A stretch of DNA of 38,947 nucleotides from contig WRCJ01000003.1 of the NCBI GenBank assembly GCA_009784085.1, positions 1 to 38,947 of the forward strand, given 5' to 3'. Source of the DNA: Oscillospiraceae bacterium. Its GTDB lineage: Bacteria; Bacillota; Clostridia; Oscillospirales; UBA929. The notes beneath the pieces were generated by a model. The model did not search any database and was not told the origin of the DNA. It saw nothing but the letters and a program-made list of their open reading frames with translations. Numbering within the stretch: position 1 is the stretch's first letter; every line of letters begins with the position of its first letter. The position numbers were made by a program, and so were the translations under genes. Shown in pieces: positions 7,372-15,607 of this stretch.

Positions 7372-8262
7372 ATGGCGGACTCAGGAAAAAGGTTCAGGTT
7401 TACACCCGTTGGCGGTTTTCGCCGGCAAGACGTCATCACGTACATTGAGAAATTGATGAAGGAACACCACGAGGAGATTGACGCTTGCCGGGCAGGCGCC
7501 GAACAGTTGCGCCGCGAGCGGGACGATGCGCGTGAGCGGGCGGCGTTAGGGCAGATCAAAGTCGAGGAGCTAACGCTCAAATCAAAGCAGCTTCCCTATA
7601 TGCAATCCGACGTGGAATCCCTCAAGTCGCGCCTCAATCAGCTGGCGGTGGAAAAGACGCGCCAAAGCGAGACGCTGCAGAAGCTGGAGGGCGCCAGGGA
7701 GGGTGACCGGACCGCGCTGTCGCGCCTTCAATCGCTCCTGGCCGAGAGAGAAAGCAAGCTGCAATCCCTGCAAAAGCAGATCGATGATTTTATCGTCTCG
7801 TACGCGAGCGCGGAAGAACTCGAGAGAAAAGCCGTCGAGCGGGCGCGGGCTATCGAGACCGAAGCGTTGGCAAACGCGGAGCACTCGCGCGAGCTGATCA
7901 CCCGCCTGTGGATGGACACCAAAGATCGATACACGGCGTTTTGCCGGGAAGCCGAGGAAGCTACCGCCGTCGCCGTACAAGAGCTGGACAAGGTGCGCGC
8001 GTTACTGATCGGCGCCAGCCACATGTTCGACGGCGTAAACAGTAGCCTGGATGAATTGCCCCTGCCGGAAGAGGAGCCTTTCGCCTCCGCTGGGGCAGAG
8101 CCGATTCTGCCGCTTTCGGGCGAAGCGTCCTCCCTGCTCGATATGCTTGCCCAGCAGAAACAAGCCCAAATCGACCGGCAAGCCCCTGCCGCCCCTGCCG
8201 AAGACGACGGCGCGGCGCCCGGTGAATACAAAGAGGACAAAGAGGACAAAGAGGATCTATAA
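7372..8262 (+). CDS. DivIVA-like coiled-coil protein
   Basis: The ATG at 7372 is favoured over that at 7366 because GAGG lies at better spacing (9 bases). About 296 residues. The N-terminus has FTPVGGFRRQDVITYIEKL, close in style to the DivIVA/GpsB lipid-binding head (a G-[FY]-x-R-x-x-V-x-x-[FY] pattern). A long heptad-rich coiled coil covers about residues 25-175, followed by a helical segment and an acidic, Pro/Ala-rich tail. By family, such proteins mark poles or septa and recruit cell-wall or division partners; the exact job is not known. The last codons are a 9-bp AAAGAGGAC repeat (8230-8256) encoding KEDKEDKED just before the stop. Confidence 0.7.
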   Translation: MADSGKRFRFTPVGGFRRQDVITYIEKLMKEHHEEIDACRAGAEQLRRERDDARERAALGQIKVEELTLKSKQLPYMQSDVESLKSRLNQLAVEKTRQSETLQKLEGAREGDRTALSRLQSLLAERESKLQSLQKQIDDFIVSYASAEELERKAVERARAIETEALANAEHSRELITRLWMDTKDRYTAFCREAEEATAVAVQELDKVRALLIGASHMFDGVNSSLDELPLPEEEPFASAGAEPILPLSGEASSLLDMLAQQKQAQIDRQAPAAPAEDDGAAPGEYKEDKEDKEDL

Positions 8263-8274
8263 GGACCCGAAAAT

Positions 8275-8306
8275 AGCCCGTCGGCGTATCATCTCGCCGA
8301 CGGGCT
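8275..8306. terminator. Rho-independent terminator, likely bidirectional
   Basis: A perfect 12-bp stem AGCCCGTCGGCG / CGCCGACGGGCT (8275-8286 with 8295-8306) and an 8-base loop. On the minus strand it is followed by ATTTT, matching the end of the rubredoxin transcript; it also stands after the plus-strand coiled-coil gene. Confidence 0.85.
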
Positions 8307-8360
8307 ATCGAGTTGTCGCCTAACGCCTGACGCCTGACGCCTCGCGCCTTACGCGCCGCC

Positions 8361-8519
8361 TCACGCATCCTCAAACATGTCTTTGCCCACACCGCAGGCG
8401 GGGCAGACGAAATCGTCCGGCACATCAGCCCACGCGATACCCGGGGCAATGCCGTCATCGGGATAGCCTTCGGCCTCGCTGTACACATAGCCGCACACGC
8501 TGCAAACATATTCTTTCAT
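8361..8519 (-). CDS. Rubredoxin
   Basis: A 52-residue small iron protein found by reading the minus strand. It starts [20 protein letters not shown] and ends [10 protein letters not shown]. The two iron-binding knuckles are CSVCGY (Cys6, Cys9) and CPACG (Cys39, Cys42), with the family DDGIAPG and W(A)DVPDDFVCP features between them. It carries one electron at low potential, in anaerobes commonly to superoxide reductase/rubrerythrin-type partners; none is adjacent. An AAAGGAG site precedes the ATG. After the stop comes a degenerate GACGCCT repeat (about 8319-8363) and then the terminator. It is likely a separate short transcript or the last gene after pilT. Confidence 0.95.
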   Translation of the reverse strand: MKEYVCSVCGYVYSEAEGYPDDGIAPGIAWADVPDDFVCPACGVGKDMFEDA

Positions 8520-8596
8520 TGTGGGACACGCTCCTTTTGCTTTAAATTTTGTTATTTTGGTTTGCTATATTCTAGTTTGTTTTGTTCGATCATACC

Positions 8597-9673
8597 CTAC
8601 ACGTATTTTACCAAAACTTCCGCATTCACGCAATAGGCAAAGGCATCTTCCCGCGTAATATGCCCTGCCCTGACCGCGTCTGCCAACGCCAGATCCATGC
8701 TCTGCATCCCTTCGGTTCCGCTGGCGTGGATAACGGTATCGATCTGATGCGTTTTTGCCTCGCGGATCATGCTGCGGATGGCTGGGTTGACCAGCATGAC
8801 CTCGAACACAGCCAAGCGGCCCTTGGTGTGGGAAGGCAGCAGCTGCTGGGACACCACCGCCTGCAGTACGGTGGACAGCTGGATGCGCACCTGGTTTTGC
8901 TGGTTGGGGGGGAATACATCCATGATGCGGTCGATGGTTTTGGCCGCGCCCACCGTGTGCAGGGTGGACAGCACCAAATGTCCTGTTTCCGCGGCGGTCA
9001 GGGCGATGGAAATGGTCTCATAGTCGCGCATCTCGCCCACCAGGACGACGTCTGGGGACTGGCGGAGGGCGGCGCGCAACGCCGTGGCGTAGGACTCCGT
9101 GTCCGATTCGACCTCGCGCTGGTTGACGATGCTCATCTTGTGGTTGTGCAGGTATTCAATGGGATCCTCCAGCGTCAAGATGTGGCAGTTCCGTTTGTGG
9201 TTGATGAGGCTGATGAGGCTGGAGAGCGTGGTGGATTTCCCCGAGCCGGCCGGCCCGGTCACCAGCACCAGCCCTTTGGTCTTCCGGTAGAGATCCAGCA
9301 CCGCCGGCGGAATCCCCAGCGTCTGCGCGTCCGCCAGCGACAGCTGCACCACCCGGATGACCGCCGCCATGGAGTTGCGTTGCCGGAAAGCGTTGATGCG
9401 AAACCGCCCCACGCCGGGCAGTGAGAAGGAAAAATCGCAGTCGCCGCTTTTCAGGTACTCTTCATAGGAATGATTGCCAGACAGGCGGAAGATTTCCTCA
9501 ATAAACAACGCCGTATCTTTGGGCATCATGCGAAAATCGCTGGACGGCGCGATTTCGCCTTGCCTCTTAAACATGATTGGGCTGCCGGCGGTGATGAACA
9601 GATCGGATACATCTTCGTTGACAGCGCGAACCAATAGATCGTGTACCGTTGTGCCAAGTGATGAAGCAATCAT
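8597..9673 (-). CDS. pilT: PilT-like type IV pilus retraction ATPase
   Basis: 358 residues, normal PilT size. The N-terminal PAS-like domain ends near residue 115; the RecA-like ATPase has Walker A GPAGSGKST (140-148), Asp box LTLEDPIEY, Walker B DVVLVGEMRD (208-217) and His box TAAETGHLVLSTLHT. ALRAALRQSPDVVLVGEMRD is characteristic of the PilT branch rather than PilB/GspE. It would power filament retraction at the inner face of the membrane. It is the last gene of the pilin-like operon, 34 bp after the preceding gene. No assembly ATPase lies in the window. Confidence 0.92.
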   Translation of the reverse strand: MIASSLGTTVHDLLVRAVNEDVSDLFITAGSPIMFKRQGEIAPSSDFRMMPKDTALFIEEIFRLSGNHSYEEYLKSGDCDFSFSLPGVGRFRINAFRQRNSMAAVIRVVQLSLADAQTLGIPPAVLDLYRKTKGLVLVTGPAGSGKSTTLSSLISLINHKRNCHILTLEDPIEYLHNHKMSIVNQREVESDTESYATALRAALRQSPDVVLVGEMRDYETISIALTAAETGHLVLSTLHTVGAAKTIDRIMDVFPPNQQNQVRIQLSTVLQAVVSQQLLPSHTKGRLAVFEVMLVNPAIRSMIREAKTHQIDTVIHASGTEGMQSMDLALADAVRAGHITREDAFAYCVNAEVLVKYV

Positions 9674-9707
9674 TTCCCTACCCTTGTCCTTTTTATGCTT
9701 ATTATCC

Positions 9708-10265
9708 TTATTTCAATAGGCCGCCAAAAGCCGCGATATCTGGTTCTGACTCTCCCCCGGGACCGTCACTGAGAACTTGAGATTCCAACAAAGATAATAC
9801 ATCATCGTCGAATTCCGTAATGATATTCTGGCCCACATTGTAGTCAAAGCGATCCTGGAATTCCAGCCAAGAGAGGACATCCCAGCGAATCCCCCCCGCG
9901 CCGCCGTCTTTCAGGGACAGCGTTACGGTGAGGTGCGCGGTGTCGCGGCTCACCGTCTGGGTCACGGTAAGCGGGCTGTGCGAAAGAACCTCCCAGTTGA
10001 GGGCCGCCACGGTCTCCAAATCGGCGTCGGAGATGTCCCCGTCGGATTTGGGAAAATCGCGGGCGACCGACTCCAAGCACCCGACTGCCTCACGGGCGGA
10101 GGCATCCAGCTTGTAATAATTGTTGATCCAATTGGCGTTTTTCTCGGCCAGCAGATAATTGGATCGGGCCGAATACAACGCCAGCAACGCGAAGGCGGAC
10201 AGGGCGATCATCAGCAAGATGATAAGCACCGAGACGCCGCCCGAAACCGAAGCTCTGTTTCTCAT
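9708..10265 (-). CDS. Pilin-operon membrane protein, PilX-like minor pilin candidate
   Basis: 185 residues. A basic head (MRNRASVSGG) precedes one hydrophobic helix (VSVLIILLMIALSAFALLAL), then an outside domain with a helix rich in Ala/Asn/Tyr and a beta-rich part. The layout is that of a pseudopilin, but the conserved Glu at +5 is absent and no clear prepilin peptidase site is seen. The start overlaps the upstream stop by 4 bp (ATGA). Function is inferred from the operon only. Confidence 0.65.
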   Translation of the reverse strand: MRNRASVSGGVSVLIILLMIALSAFALLALYSARSNYLLAEKNANWINNYYKLDASAREAVGCLESVARDFPKSDGDISDADLETVAALNWEVLSHSPLTVTQTVSRDTAHLTVTLSLKDGGAGGIRWDVLSWLEFQDRFDYNVGQNIITEFDDDVLSLLESQVLSDGPGGESEPDIAAFGGLLK

Positions 10266-10813
10266 GGCGCTTCCCCTTCCCCTTCAACTCCCGCGACGCT
10301 GAGGTCAGGTGGCGGGTAGACGGTCTTAAACCTCGTATCCTCCTGGGCGGGATCCAGCCGGATGACCGTGACCTCCGGACAGCGTAGCTTCGCCGGTGCC
10401 GCGTCCTGCGCCGATGCCGATGTCGCGTCCGGCGCCGATGCCGAGGACAGCTCCGCGACCGAGACCGAGACCGAGACCGATAAGACAAACCCGCGATCCG
10501 GCTTATCGGCTACCGGATGCCACTCGCTGTCATAGTAGATTTCCCAGCTACCCTCGCCGTTTGCGCTGAGGGGCCGCACCCAGTTGCCGCCCGGATCCAC
10601 GGGCTCCCCATAGAGGCGGCACAACTCGACGACGCTCTGGGCTTCCATGCAAGCCCGATCCAGATCCCGCGCGCGGTCTTCCCAACTGGCCGCGCGGACA
10701 AACAGCTGCATCACGACAATGCTCACGGCGGCCAACGCGCCGATGGAGATGATCAACTCGACCAGCGCGATAGCCCGGTGACCCGCGGCCCCGAAGCCGC
10801 GCCGCCGCCTCAT
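10262..10813 (-). CDS. Type IV pilin-like protein
   Basis: About 183 residues. The start at 10813 overlaps the stop of the preceding gene (ATGA) and has GGGGAGG upstream; longer versions are shadows of the neighbouring gene. The N-terminus MRRRRGFGAAGHRAIALVEL runs into a hydrophobic helix, and the ALVELII core resembles class III prepilins, with cleavage before Ile possible. Unlike canonical pilins the -1 residue would be Ala, not Gly. The C-terminal part contains a VSVSVSV run and an Ala/Ser-rich low-complexity stretch encoded by short repeats (about 10390-10490). A structural or minor pilin role is inferred. Confidence 0.65.
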   Translation of the reverse strand: MRRRRGFGAAGHRAIALVELIISIGALAAVSIVVMQLFVRAASWEDRARDLDRACMEAQSVVELCRLYGEPVDPGGNWVRPLSANGEGSWEIYYDSEWHPVADKPDRGFVLSVSVSVSVAELSSASAPDATSASAQDAAPAKLRCPEVTVIRLDPAQEDTRFKTVYPPPDLSVAGVEGEGEAP

Positions 10814-11316
10814 GGGAGCCTCCCCACGGCGTTGGCGGCGATGACGGTTTCTTGCGTCCTCATGTGCTCCCCTTCGCCTACCGCAACGGAAAGCAGAAGG
10901 GCCTCGCCATCTTGGCCGGTGGGGCGGCAACTAAACCCGCTGAGCTTCGTGATACGGGTGCCGGCGCCCGTTGTGAAAGGGGTGTCCTCGGGCACGACAT
11001 CCTCCCGCAACCATCCGTCGTCTAAATAGATTCGCGTTTCATAGACATCGTCGCCGGATTCCTGACGGAAGGTCAGCAAGTCCCCGGTTTCGCATGCCCG
11101 CAGGGACACGGCGCCGCTGACATCGTGCTGGCGCAGCTGTGTGGTCAGATAGGACAGTGCCACGCGCAACGAGATATCAGCCTCCCGATCCTCCAAGATG
11201 CGCTCATAAGCGACGCCGCCAGCCGACACAAGCGTAAACGTGGTCGCGCCGAACAACAGGATCAACGCCGCGATTAAGAGGAGTTCCAATATACCGGCAT
11301 CGGCCCGGGTACGCAC
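10810..11316 (-). CDS. DUF4860-like pilin-operon protein
   Basis: 168 residues with a short basic head (MRTRADAG), a single N-terminal hydrophobic helix (ILELLLIAALILLFGATTFTLV), then a beta-rich domain. The pattern after the helix (AYERILEDREADISLRVALSYL onward, with a run of SYLTTQLRQHD) resembles DUF4860 proteins found in clostridial pilin clusters. No classical prepilin motif is present although a Gly precedes the helix. It lies 20 bp downstream of the next gene and overlaps the following one by 4 bp. Function not established. Confidence 0.65.
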   Translation of the reverse strand: MRTRADAGILELLLIAALILLFGATTFTLVSAGGVAYERILEDREADISLRVALSYLTTQLRQHDVSGAVSLRACETGDLLTFRQESGDDVYETRIYLDDGWLREDVVPEDTPFTTGAGTRITKLSGFSCRPTGQDGEALLLSVAVGEGEHMRTQETVIAANAVGRLP

Positions 11317-11336
11317 GAGTAATCACCTCTTCATTC

Positions 11337-11654
11337 CTATTCAAATTCAAATAATGAGTGTTTTACTTGGATATCCGGCGCGATATTGGCGCCATTTGGC
11401 CAATAATGCACGAAGAAGCGCGACTCGTCAAACCGGATTCCGTAGTGATCTTTCAGATACGTCATTTCGGGAGGATACGCCCCCTCCAGCGCGTAACACT
11501 GTATAGCCGCGTAGCGGACAGCCTGCTCGATGCGGGAGCGTTGCGTCTCGGCGCTTTGATCGCCCATCGGGAGCAACGCCGCCACCAGGAAGGCAAGTAG
11601 CGCGACGCCGACGAGCAGGGAAAGAAACGCGGACCACGAACGAAAACGCCTCAT
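11337..11654 (-). CDS. Small pilin-operon protein with N-terminal helix
   Basis: 105 residues: basic MRRFRSW, hydrophobic helix (about 9-29), then a short domain with YAAIQCYALEGAYPP and LKDHYGIRF. That Cys/Tyr/Pro pattern recalls small proteins in clostridial type IV pilus-like clusters, and resembles pilin families in which a peptide substrate or filament subunit grows along an N-terminal helix. A role as minor pilin is inferred from context; no enzyme motif is visible. It begins 19 bp after the PilC/GspF gene. Confidence 0.6.
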   Translation of the reverse strand: MRRFRSWSAFLSLLVGVALLAFLVAALLPMGDQSAETQRSRIEQAVRYAAIQCYALEGAYPPEMTYLKDHYGIRFDESRFFVHYWPNGANIAPDIQVKHSLFEFE

Positions 11655-11673
11655 TACGTTCCTCCTCCTACCC

Positions 11674-12723
11674 CTAACCGATTGTCGACAGGATGTCGAG
11701 CAGTGGCATCATGACCGAAACCAGGATGACGCCCACCACGATAGCCAGCAAAGCCACGAAGGTTGGTTCGATGGCGCCGATGATGCGGCTCAGCGAGGTG
11801 TCGACTTCCTGTTCATACAGTTCCGACAGCCGGAGCATCATGCCGTCCAGGTCGCCGGTCTTGAAGCCAACGGCCAGCATCCTGGAAAACAAGCGGGGGA
11901 AAATGCCCGTCTTTGTAAAAGCCTCGGGCGCCTCTTCCCCGTCGGCGATGAGCGCCCTGCAATCACTGATTTTGCTTGACACGTAAGCGTTGTCCATCAA
12001 CGCGCCGCTCAGCGCGAGGGACTGATCCAAATCAATGTTGCTGCGCAGCAAGTAGGCCATGGCCGTGGAAAACCTCTCGGCGGAGATCTTCCTGGTGATC
12101 GAGCGGGTAAAAATGAAGTTGGCTTTGAAACGGTCCAGGGCGGTCTTGCCGCTTCCGGAACGGCGGGCAAGGGCGATAGCGAGGAATATGGCGGCGGCGG
12201 CTAGCAACAGAACCCACCAATACGCCCCCATGAACTGCCCGAAACCCAGCAACCCCCGCGCGATGCCCGGTAGCTCGCTGCCCTGGGCTTGCAGCAAGTC
12301 CCCGAACATGGGCAAGACGCTGACGACCAGCAGCAGCACAATGGCCGACATCATCACGATGAGCAGGATGGGGTATGTCACCGACGAGCGGATGCGTTGC
12401 CTCAGTTGCCCTTCCCGTTCGTAGAAGGCAGCCATGGTCTGCAAAACATCATCGAGGTTGCCGGAACGCTCGCCGATCTCGGCCATGCGCTCCATGTAGG
12501 GCGGGAACGCGCCCGATAGGCGGATGGCCTCGGCCAGCGGCTTCCGGTTGTCCACTTCTTCCGACACCACACGGATGGCTTCTTGCAGCGCGGTGCTGTC
12601 AATATCGGCCCGCAGCAAGGTTAGTCCTTCCACCAAAGACACGCCGGCGCGCAGGAACAAGGAGGTCTGCGTGCAAAACAGCGCAATCTCGGATGGACGT
12701 AGCCGTTTGGTTTTTCTACTCAT
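11674..12723 (-). CDS. pilC: PilC/GspF-family inner membrane platform protein
   Basis: 349 residues; the ATG at 12723 has GGAGG 8 bases upstream, better than the TTG at 12738. Two homologous GspF domains (each with a cytosolic helical bundle; IALFCTQTSLFLRAGVSLVE in the first, and RISTAMAYLLRSNIDLDQSL-like text in the second) separated by membrane helices, with a final helix FVALLAIVVGVILVSVMMPL. It is the platform on which the ATPase acts to insert or extract pilins. First gene of the pilus-like operon. Confidence 0.92.
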   Translation of the reverse strand: MSRKTKRLRPSEIALFCTQTSLFLRAGVSLVEGLTLLRADIDSTALQEAIRVVSEEVDNRKPLAEAIRLSGAFPPYMERMAEIGERSGNLDDVLQTMAAFYEREGQLRQRIRSSVTYPILLIVMMSAIVLLLVVSVLPMFGDLLQAQGSELPGIARGLLGFGQFMGAYWWVLLLAAAAIFLAIALARRSGSGKTALDRFKANFIFTRSITRKISAERFSTAMAYLLRSNIDLDQSLALSGALMDNAYVSSKISDCRALIADGEEAPEAFTKTGIFPRLFSRMLAVGFKTGDLDGMMLRLSELYEQEVDTSLSRIIGAIEPTFVALLAIVVGVILVSVMMPLLDILSTIG

Positions 12724-12983
12724 GGTTACTCCCTCCAAGCGGTTGATCTTGCCAGTATATCGATTCTTTTCCGGCGTACCTTTATGCTATTGCCGACAAT
12801 TTTCATGTGGGAAACGGCTATGTTTTCTTGGATAATCATGGAAATAAAAATCACCTCTATTGCGTCGGGTGTCCCTCAAGGAGCTGGGTGAATGAGCATA
12901 AATTTTGTCTTGGACGCTGAATTTGATGCTATTGTGGGGCGAGGATATTACTTTTCATTGGATTCGGTGAAGGCGGTCGCCGC
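12724..12983. other. Upstream region of the pilus operon
   Basis: No supported gene. A short reading frame opens at 12892 with GGAG upstream and runs into the decayed membrane-fusion fragment; its first 30 codons match nothing recognised. The pilus operon promoter should lie here on the minus strand, but no convincing pair of boxes was found. Confidence 0.4.
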
Positions 12984-13205
12984 ATCCGGGGAGGCTTTCG
13001 GCCCCGGCGTGATAGTCCAGGCCCAATTGGCGACTGTCAGGCGGGACAACGAAGGCAAAACGGTGTTTATCCGCCAGGCCGTATCGGGGCGGGTGTTCAG
13101 TAGCGTGCTGTGTGGCGGCCAATGGGAGGGAGTGCCGGTCTCGCCTCGATGCCTTTGAGGGCGCGCCCGTGTCCGGCCAGGAGGCGTCCCTGCGCGTGAC
13201 CCGCG
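12984..13205 (+). pseudogene. Decayed fragment of a membrane-fusion (HlyD-like) gene
   Basis: About 220 bases closely match bases 17987-18200 inside the intact HlyD-like gene, for example the shared GEAFGPGVIVQAQ and RRDNEGKTVF peptides. The copy has point changes and an extra four bases after the GGCCAATGGGAG stretch (about 13122-13130), which shifts the frame; the rest (RLDAFEGAPVSGQE) continues in another frame. There is no start-proximal or end-proximal part of the gene. It lies directly before the toxin-antitoxin pair and the first binding protein gene, mirroring the order HlyD-like then binding protein further on. Confidence 0.9.
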
Positions 13206-13256
13206 AAGAAAAAGAAAAAGCGCCACAACCGTTTGTATTCGGCGTGGCGTGGGCGG

Positions 13257-13658
13257 TTAAACCGCATTCTTTTTTCGTAAAAACTCCGCTGGCGTCAAAA
13301 TAAACGGCTCATCGGGATAATCTTTTTTATTGCCCGTGATTAGAGTTGCCCCACTTGCTGTTGCTGTATCATAAAAAACGCGATCAGTTTCGTCCGGCAG
13401 GGGAATATCGCTTTTTTCGGGGGTAACAGCTTCTCCAAACTCCTTCATTTTTGCCAGAAGCTCCTCTTTTTTATTGGTGGAAAAAGCAAATTTCGGTCGA
13501 TTCAATACTTCAGTATACTCCTCAAAGATTGAATCACCAAAACACGGGACAATATCATTGGGAATCATTTTTATAATCTCTGCGGAATTACCATTCTCAG
13601 ACCATAGCGCCGACACTAAAACATTCGTGTCAATTACGACTTTCTCCCCATTGTTCAT
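13257..13658 (-). CDS. PIN-domain toxin
   Basis: 133 residues. The ATG at 13658 overlaps the antitoxin stop (ATGA), so it is preferred over the TTG at 13664. PIN-fold RNase of the putative-toxin PIN family: first acidic residue in VVIDTNVLVSALW (Asp10), a middle Glu in FEEYTEVLNRP, Asp in DRVFYDTATASGA and a late ITGNKKDYP. Such proteins cut RNA with divalent metal ions and are held inactive by the partner antitoxin. Base composition is clearly more AT-rich than the neighbouring genes, suggesting recent arrival. Confidence 0.88.
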   Translation of the reverse strand: MNNGEKVVIDTNVLVSALWSENGNSAEIIKMIPNDIVPCFGDSIFEEYTEVLNRPKFAFSTNKKEELLAKMKEFGEAVTPEKSDIPLPDETDRVFYDTATASGATLITGNKKDYPDEPFILTPAEFLRKKNAV

Positions 13659-13954
13659 GCCCAAGCCCCTTGTTTTTCGGTGCGGTATGCTTTTATCTCC
13701 TCATTTATTTCATCGTCGGTCAAGAATCCTTTTGCTTTGTTTTCATTGCGTATACTATCTATCAGTTGATGAAACTGCGCGGTTTCATTTCCCACTATAT
13801 GGATCCTGAAGGGGATTGCCCGCTCATTAACCATTTGACGAACGAAAATATTTATAGCTGTAGATAGTGTCATTCCCATAGCATTGGCAATGGAGTCCGC
13901 TTCTTTTTTTACAGAGCGGTCAATTTTCACGTTTAAGCTTGCTAAATCACTCAT
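13655..13954 (-). CDS. RelB/DinJ-family antitoxin
   Basis: 99 residues; start at 13954 chosen for GGAGG 9 bases upstream. A ribbon-helix-helix head (LASLNVKIDRSVKKEADSIA, then MGMTLSTAINIFVRQMV) is typical of RelB/DinJ; the C-terminal part (about 50-99) would wrap the toxin. It probably represses its own promoter, where inverted repeats are present. RelB/DinJ antitoxins are best known with RelE/YafQ toxins; here the partner is a PIN protein. AT-rich like the toxin gene. Confidence 0.9.
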   Translation of the reverse strand: MSDLASLNVKIDRSVKKEADSIANAMGMTLSTAINIFVRQMVNERAIPFRIHIVGNETAQFHQLIDSIRNENKAKGFLTDDEINEEIKAYRTEKQGAWA

Positions 13955-13975
13955 AAAAAATATCCTCCAAAAACA

Positions 13976-14028
13976 TGATAAACGTATCATAACATAAAAT
14001 TCGCCAGTCGTCAATACGATAGGCGAAT
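13976..14028 (-). promoter_or_regulatory. Toxin-antitoxin promoter with overlapping inverted repeats
   Basis: Read on minus: -35 TTGACG (14014-14009), 17-base spacer, -10 TATGAT (13991-13986). Two inverted repeats flank or overlap it: TGATA/TATCA (13976-13980 with 13985-13989) on the -10 side, and ATTCGCC/GGCGAAT (13999-14005 with 14022-14028) around the -35. They are good candidates for ribbon-helix-helix operator sites for autorepression; this is inference. Confidence 0.7.
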
Positions 14029-14034
14029 ATTATA

Positions 14035-14076
14035 TTGGCGGCTCGACCGGACTTTATGTTGGCGGCTCGATCGGAC
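14035..14076. repeat. 24-bp tandem repeat before the first binding protein promoter
   Basis: TTGGCGGCTCGACCGGAC at 14035-14052 recurs at 14059-14076 with one mismatch. It lies between the antitoxin promoter and the -35 box at 14081. Confidence 0.85.
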
Positions 14077-14080
14077 CCTA

Positions 14081-14109
14081 TTGCGGCAGGTGTCTTTCTG
14101 TGGTATAAT
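14081..14109 (+). promoter_or_regulatory. Sigma-A-like promoter for the ABC transporter region
   Basis: TTGCGG at 14081-14086, 17-base spacer, perfect TATAAT at 14104-14109, about 47 bases before the binding-protein start. Confidence 0.7.
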
Positions 14110-14155
14110 GGTGACACCGATAGGGATGAAAATAATATTGAATCGAGGGCTTTTG

Positions 14156-15556
14156 ATGACCAAAACCGTGCGCTGGGTGGCCGTTGTTGTCGCCACCGCG
14201 ATGCTGTGCGGGTCGATGTTAGCCGTTCTGGCGGGCTGCGACGGCGACGGCGGTGGCGGTGGCGGAGGATTTATCGACCCTATTCCGCAGACCAAGGTGG
14301 ATTTGACGCCGACAGAGGAACTGGTGATTTATCTGCCGAGGTACAAATATTTTAACCCGATCTTTTCCAGAGCTGTGTCAAAGTTTATCGAGAAATACCA
14401 TGACGTAAATGTGACGGTGACGCAGATAGGGGAAGCGGACGAATACCCAAGCTCTACCAGCGCATACCAGCAACGCGTTAATAGCGAACTGATGGCCAAT
14501 TCAGGCCCGGACATCATCCTTACGCAGTATTTCGAAGACCTGTATAAAACCATGGACAGCGGAATGTTCCTCAACCTCACGGATATCATCTCGCAGGACG
14601 ATGAATTCAGCATGGCAGGGTGCAACGAGGTCGTCATGGATGTCGGCGTTTACAAAGGTGGGCGCTATGTTGTTCCCCTAACATATACCATACCGATCAT
14701 GCTGGGGGAACAGGGGGTACTTGACGCCGTCGGGTTTGACGCATCACAAAACACCGATTTCATTTCCTTTGTTAACCAGCTCACGGCCAGTTTCCCGAAA
14801 GCGGCTGAGAATGCCGCGTTCAATCGCATGACAAACTTCAATGCCTACAATTATTTTGATTACAGCGGCGTTCCGTTGGTGGATTACGAGCGCAAACAGG
14901 CGCTGCCCGACGAAGAAAGCTTTAAAACGCTCTGCGACTCGTATAAAGCGCACTGGGAAGCCGATAAGGTGGACGGTGTTTTCAATAACGGCTATTATTC
15001 TTCCTTAGTTGACGGATCGCATGTATTGATGTTTTATTGGGATGTGAGTTTGTTCGTTGATTGGGGTTGGTTGAGGGATTACGAGTACGCCCCGGTTTTG
15101 GCGGCGTTACACGCCATGGACGGTGGATTGGTCGCCACCGTGTCGCAGTCCGCAGCCATCCGCGCGGGAAGCCCCAACCAGCTCAACGCCTGGAACTTCA
15201 TTAAGATTTTACTGTCAGAAACCATCCAGTACTGTAAACCGAATACCCATGATGCCATAAGCCGTCATGGGTTTCCCGTAAACAAAACGGCGTTTGACCG
15301 TGAGCTTGACGGCATCTTGAAATATCAGGAAACGTTTAGCGCATTCGAAGATGATTTTACGGTGTCTGCGGTAACAGCGGAGGAAAAAGCCCCTTACGCG
15401 GCACTGCACAGGAGCATCACAAGCTGCAAGCTGGAGAATAGTACGCTCGCCGACTTTTTCTTCGAGAATATGACACCTTATTTTGAAGAACAGAAGAGCT
15501 ACGACGAGTGTGTCACCGAACTGATGGGCAAACTCAGGCTGTACATGTCTGAGTAG
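14156..15556 (+). CDS. ABC transporter solute-binding lipoprotein (family 1), copy 1
   Basis: 466 residues from the ATG at 14156, which has GAGGG about 7 bases upstream. A lipoprotein signal peptide ends in LAVLAGC (lipobox; Cys 24 lipidated), followed by a Gly-rich linker. The mature domain looks like a family 1 extracellular sugar-binding protein: an early ELVIYLPRYKYFNP, a SGPDIILTQYFED hinge region, YKGGRYVVPLTYTIPIMLGE and AIRAGSPNQLNAWNFIKILL. It would capture a sugar or oligosaccharide outside the membrane for the two permeases that follow. It is a paralog of the lipoprotein at 18494-19954. The substrate is unknown. The next gene starts 51 bp downstream. Confidence 0.88.
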   Translation: MTKTVRWVAVVVATAMLCGSMLAVLAGCDGDGGGGGGGFIDPIPQTKVDLTPTEELVIYLPRYKYFNPIFSRAVSKFIEKYHDVNVTVTQIGEADEYPSSTSAYQQRVNSELMANSGPDIILTQYFEDLYKTMDSGMFLNLTDIISQDDEFSMAGCNEVVMDVGVYKGGRYVVPLTYTIPIMLGEQGVLDAVGFDASQNTDFISFVNQLTASFPKAAENAAFNRMTNFNAYNYFDYSGVPLVDYERKQALPDEESFKTLCDSYKAHWEADKVDGVFNNGYYSSLVDGSHVLMFYWDVSLFVDWGWLRDYEYAPVLAALHAMDGGLVATVSQSAAIRAGSPNQLNAWNFIKILLSETIQYCKPNTHDAISRHGFPVNKTAFDRELDGILKYQETFSAFEDDFTVSAVTAEEKAPYAALHRSITSCKLENSTLADFFFENMTPYFEEQKSYDECVTELMGKLRLYMSE

Positions 15557-15607
15557 GCGGCAACACGCAGGTTCATTATGAGCTACCACAAGGGGAGGGG
15601 ACACGGA

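Noticed and set aside
12892-13158. An 88-codon gene on plus strand
   Set aside because: Most of it is the decayed HlyD-like fragment in frame by chance before the 4-base insertion; kept as a pseudogene.
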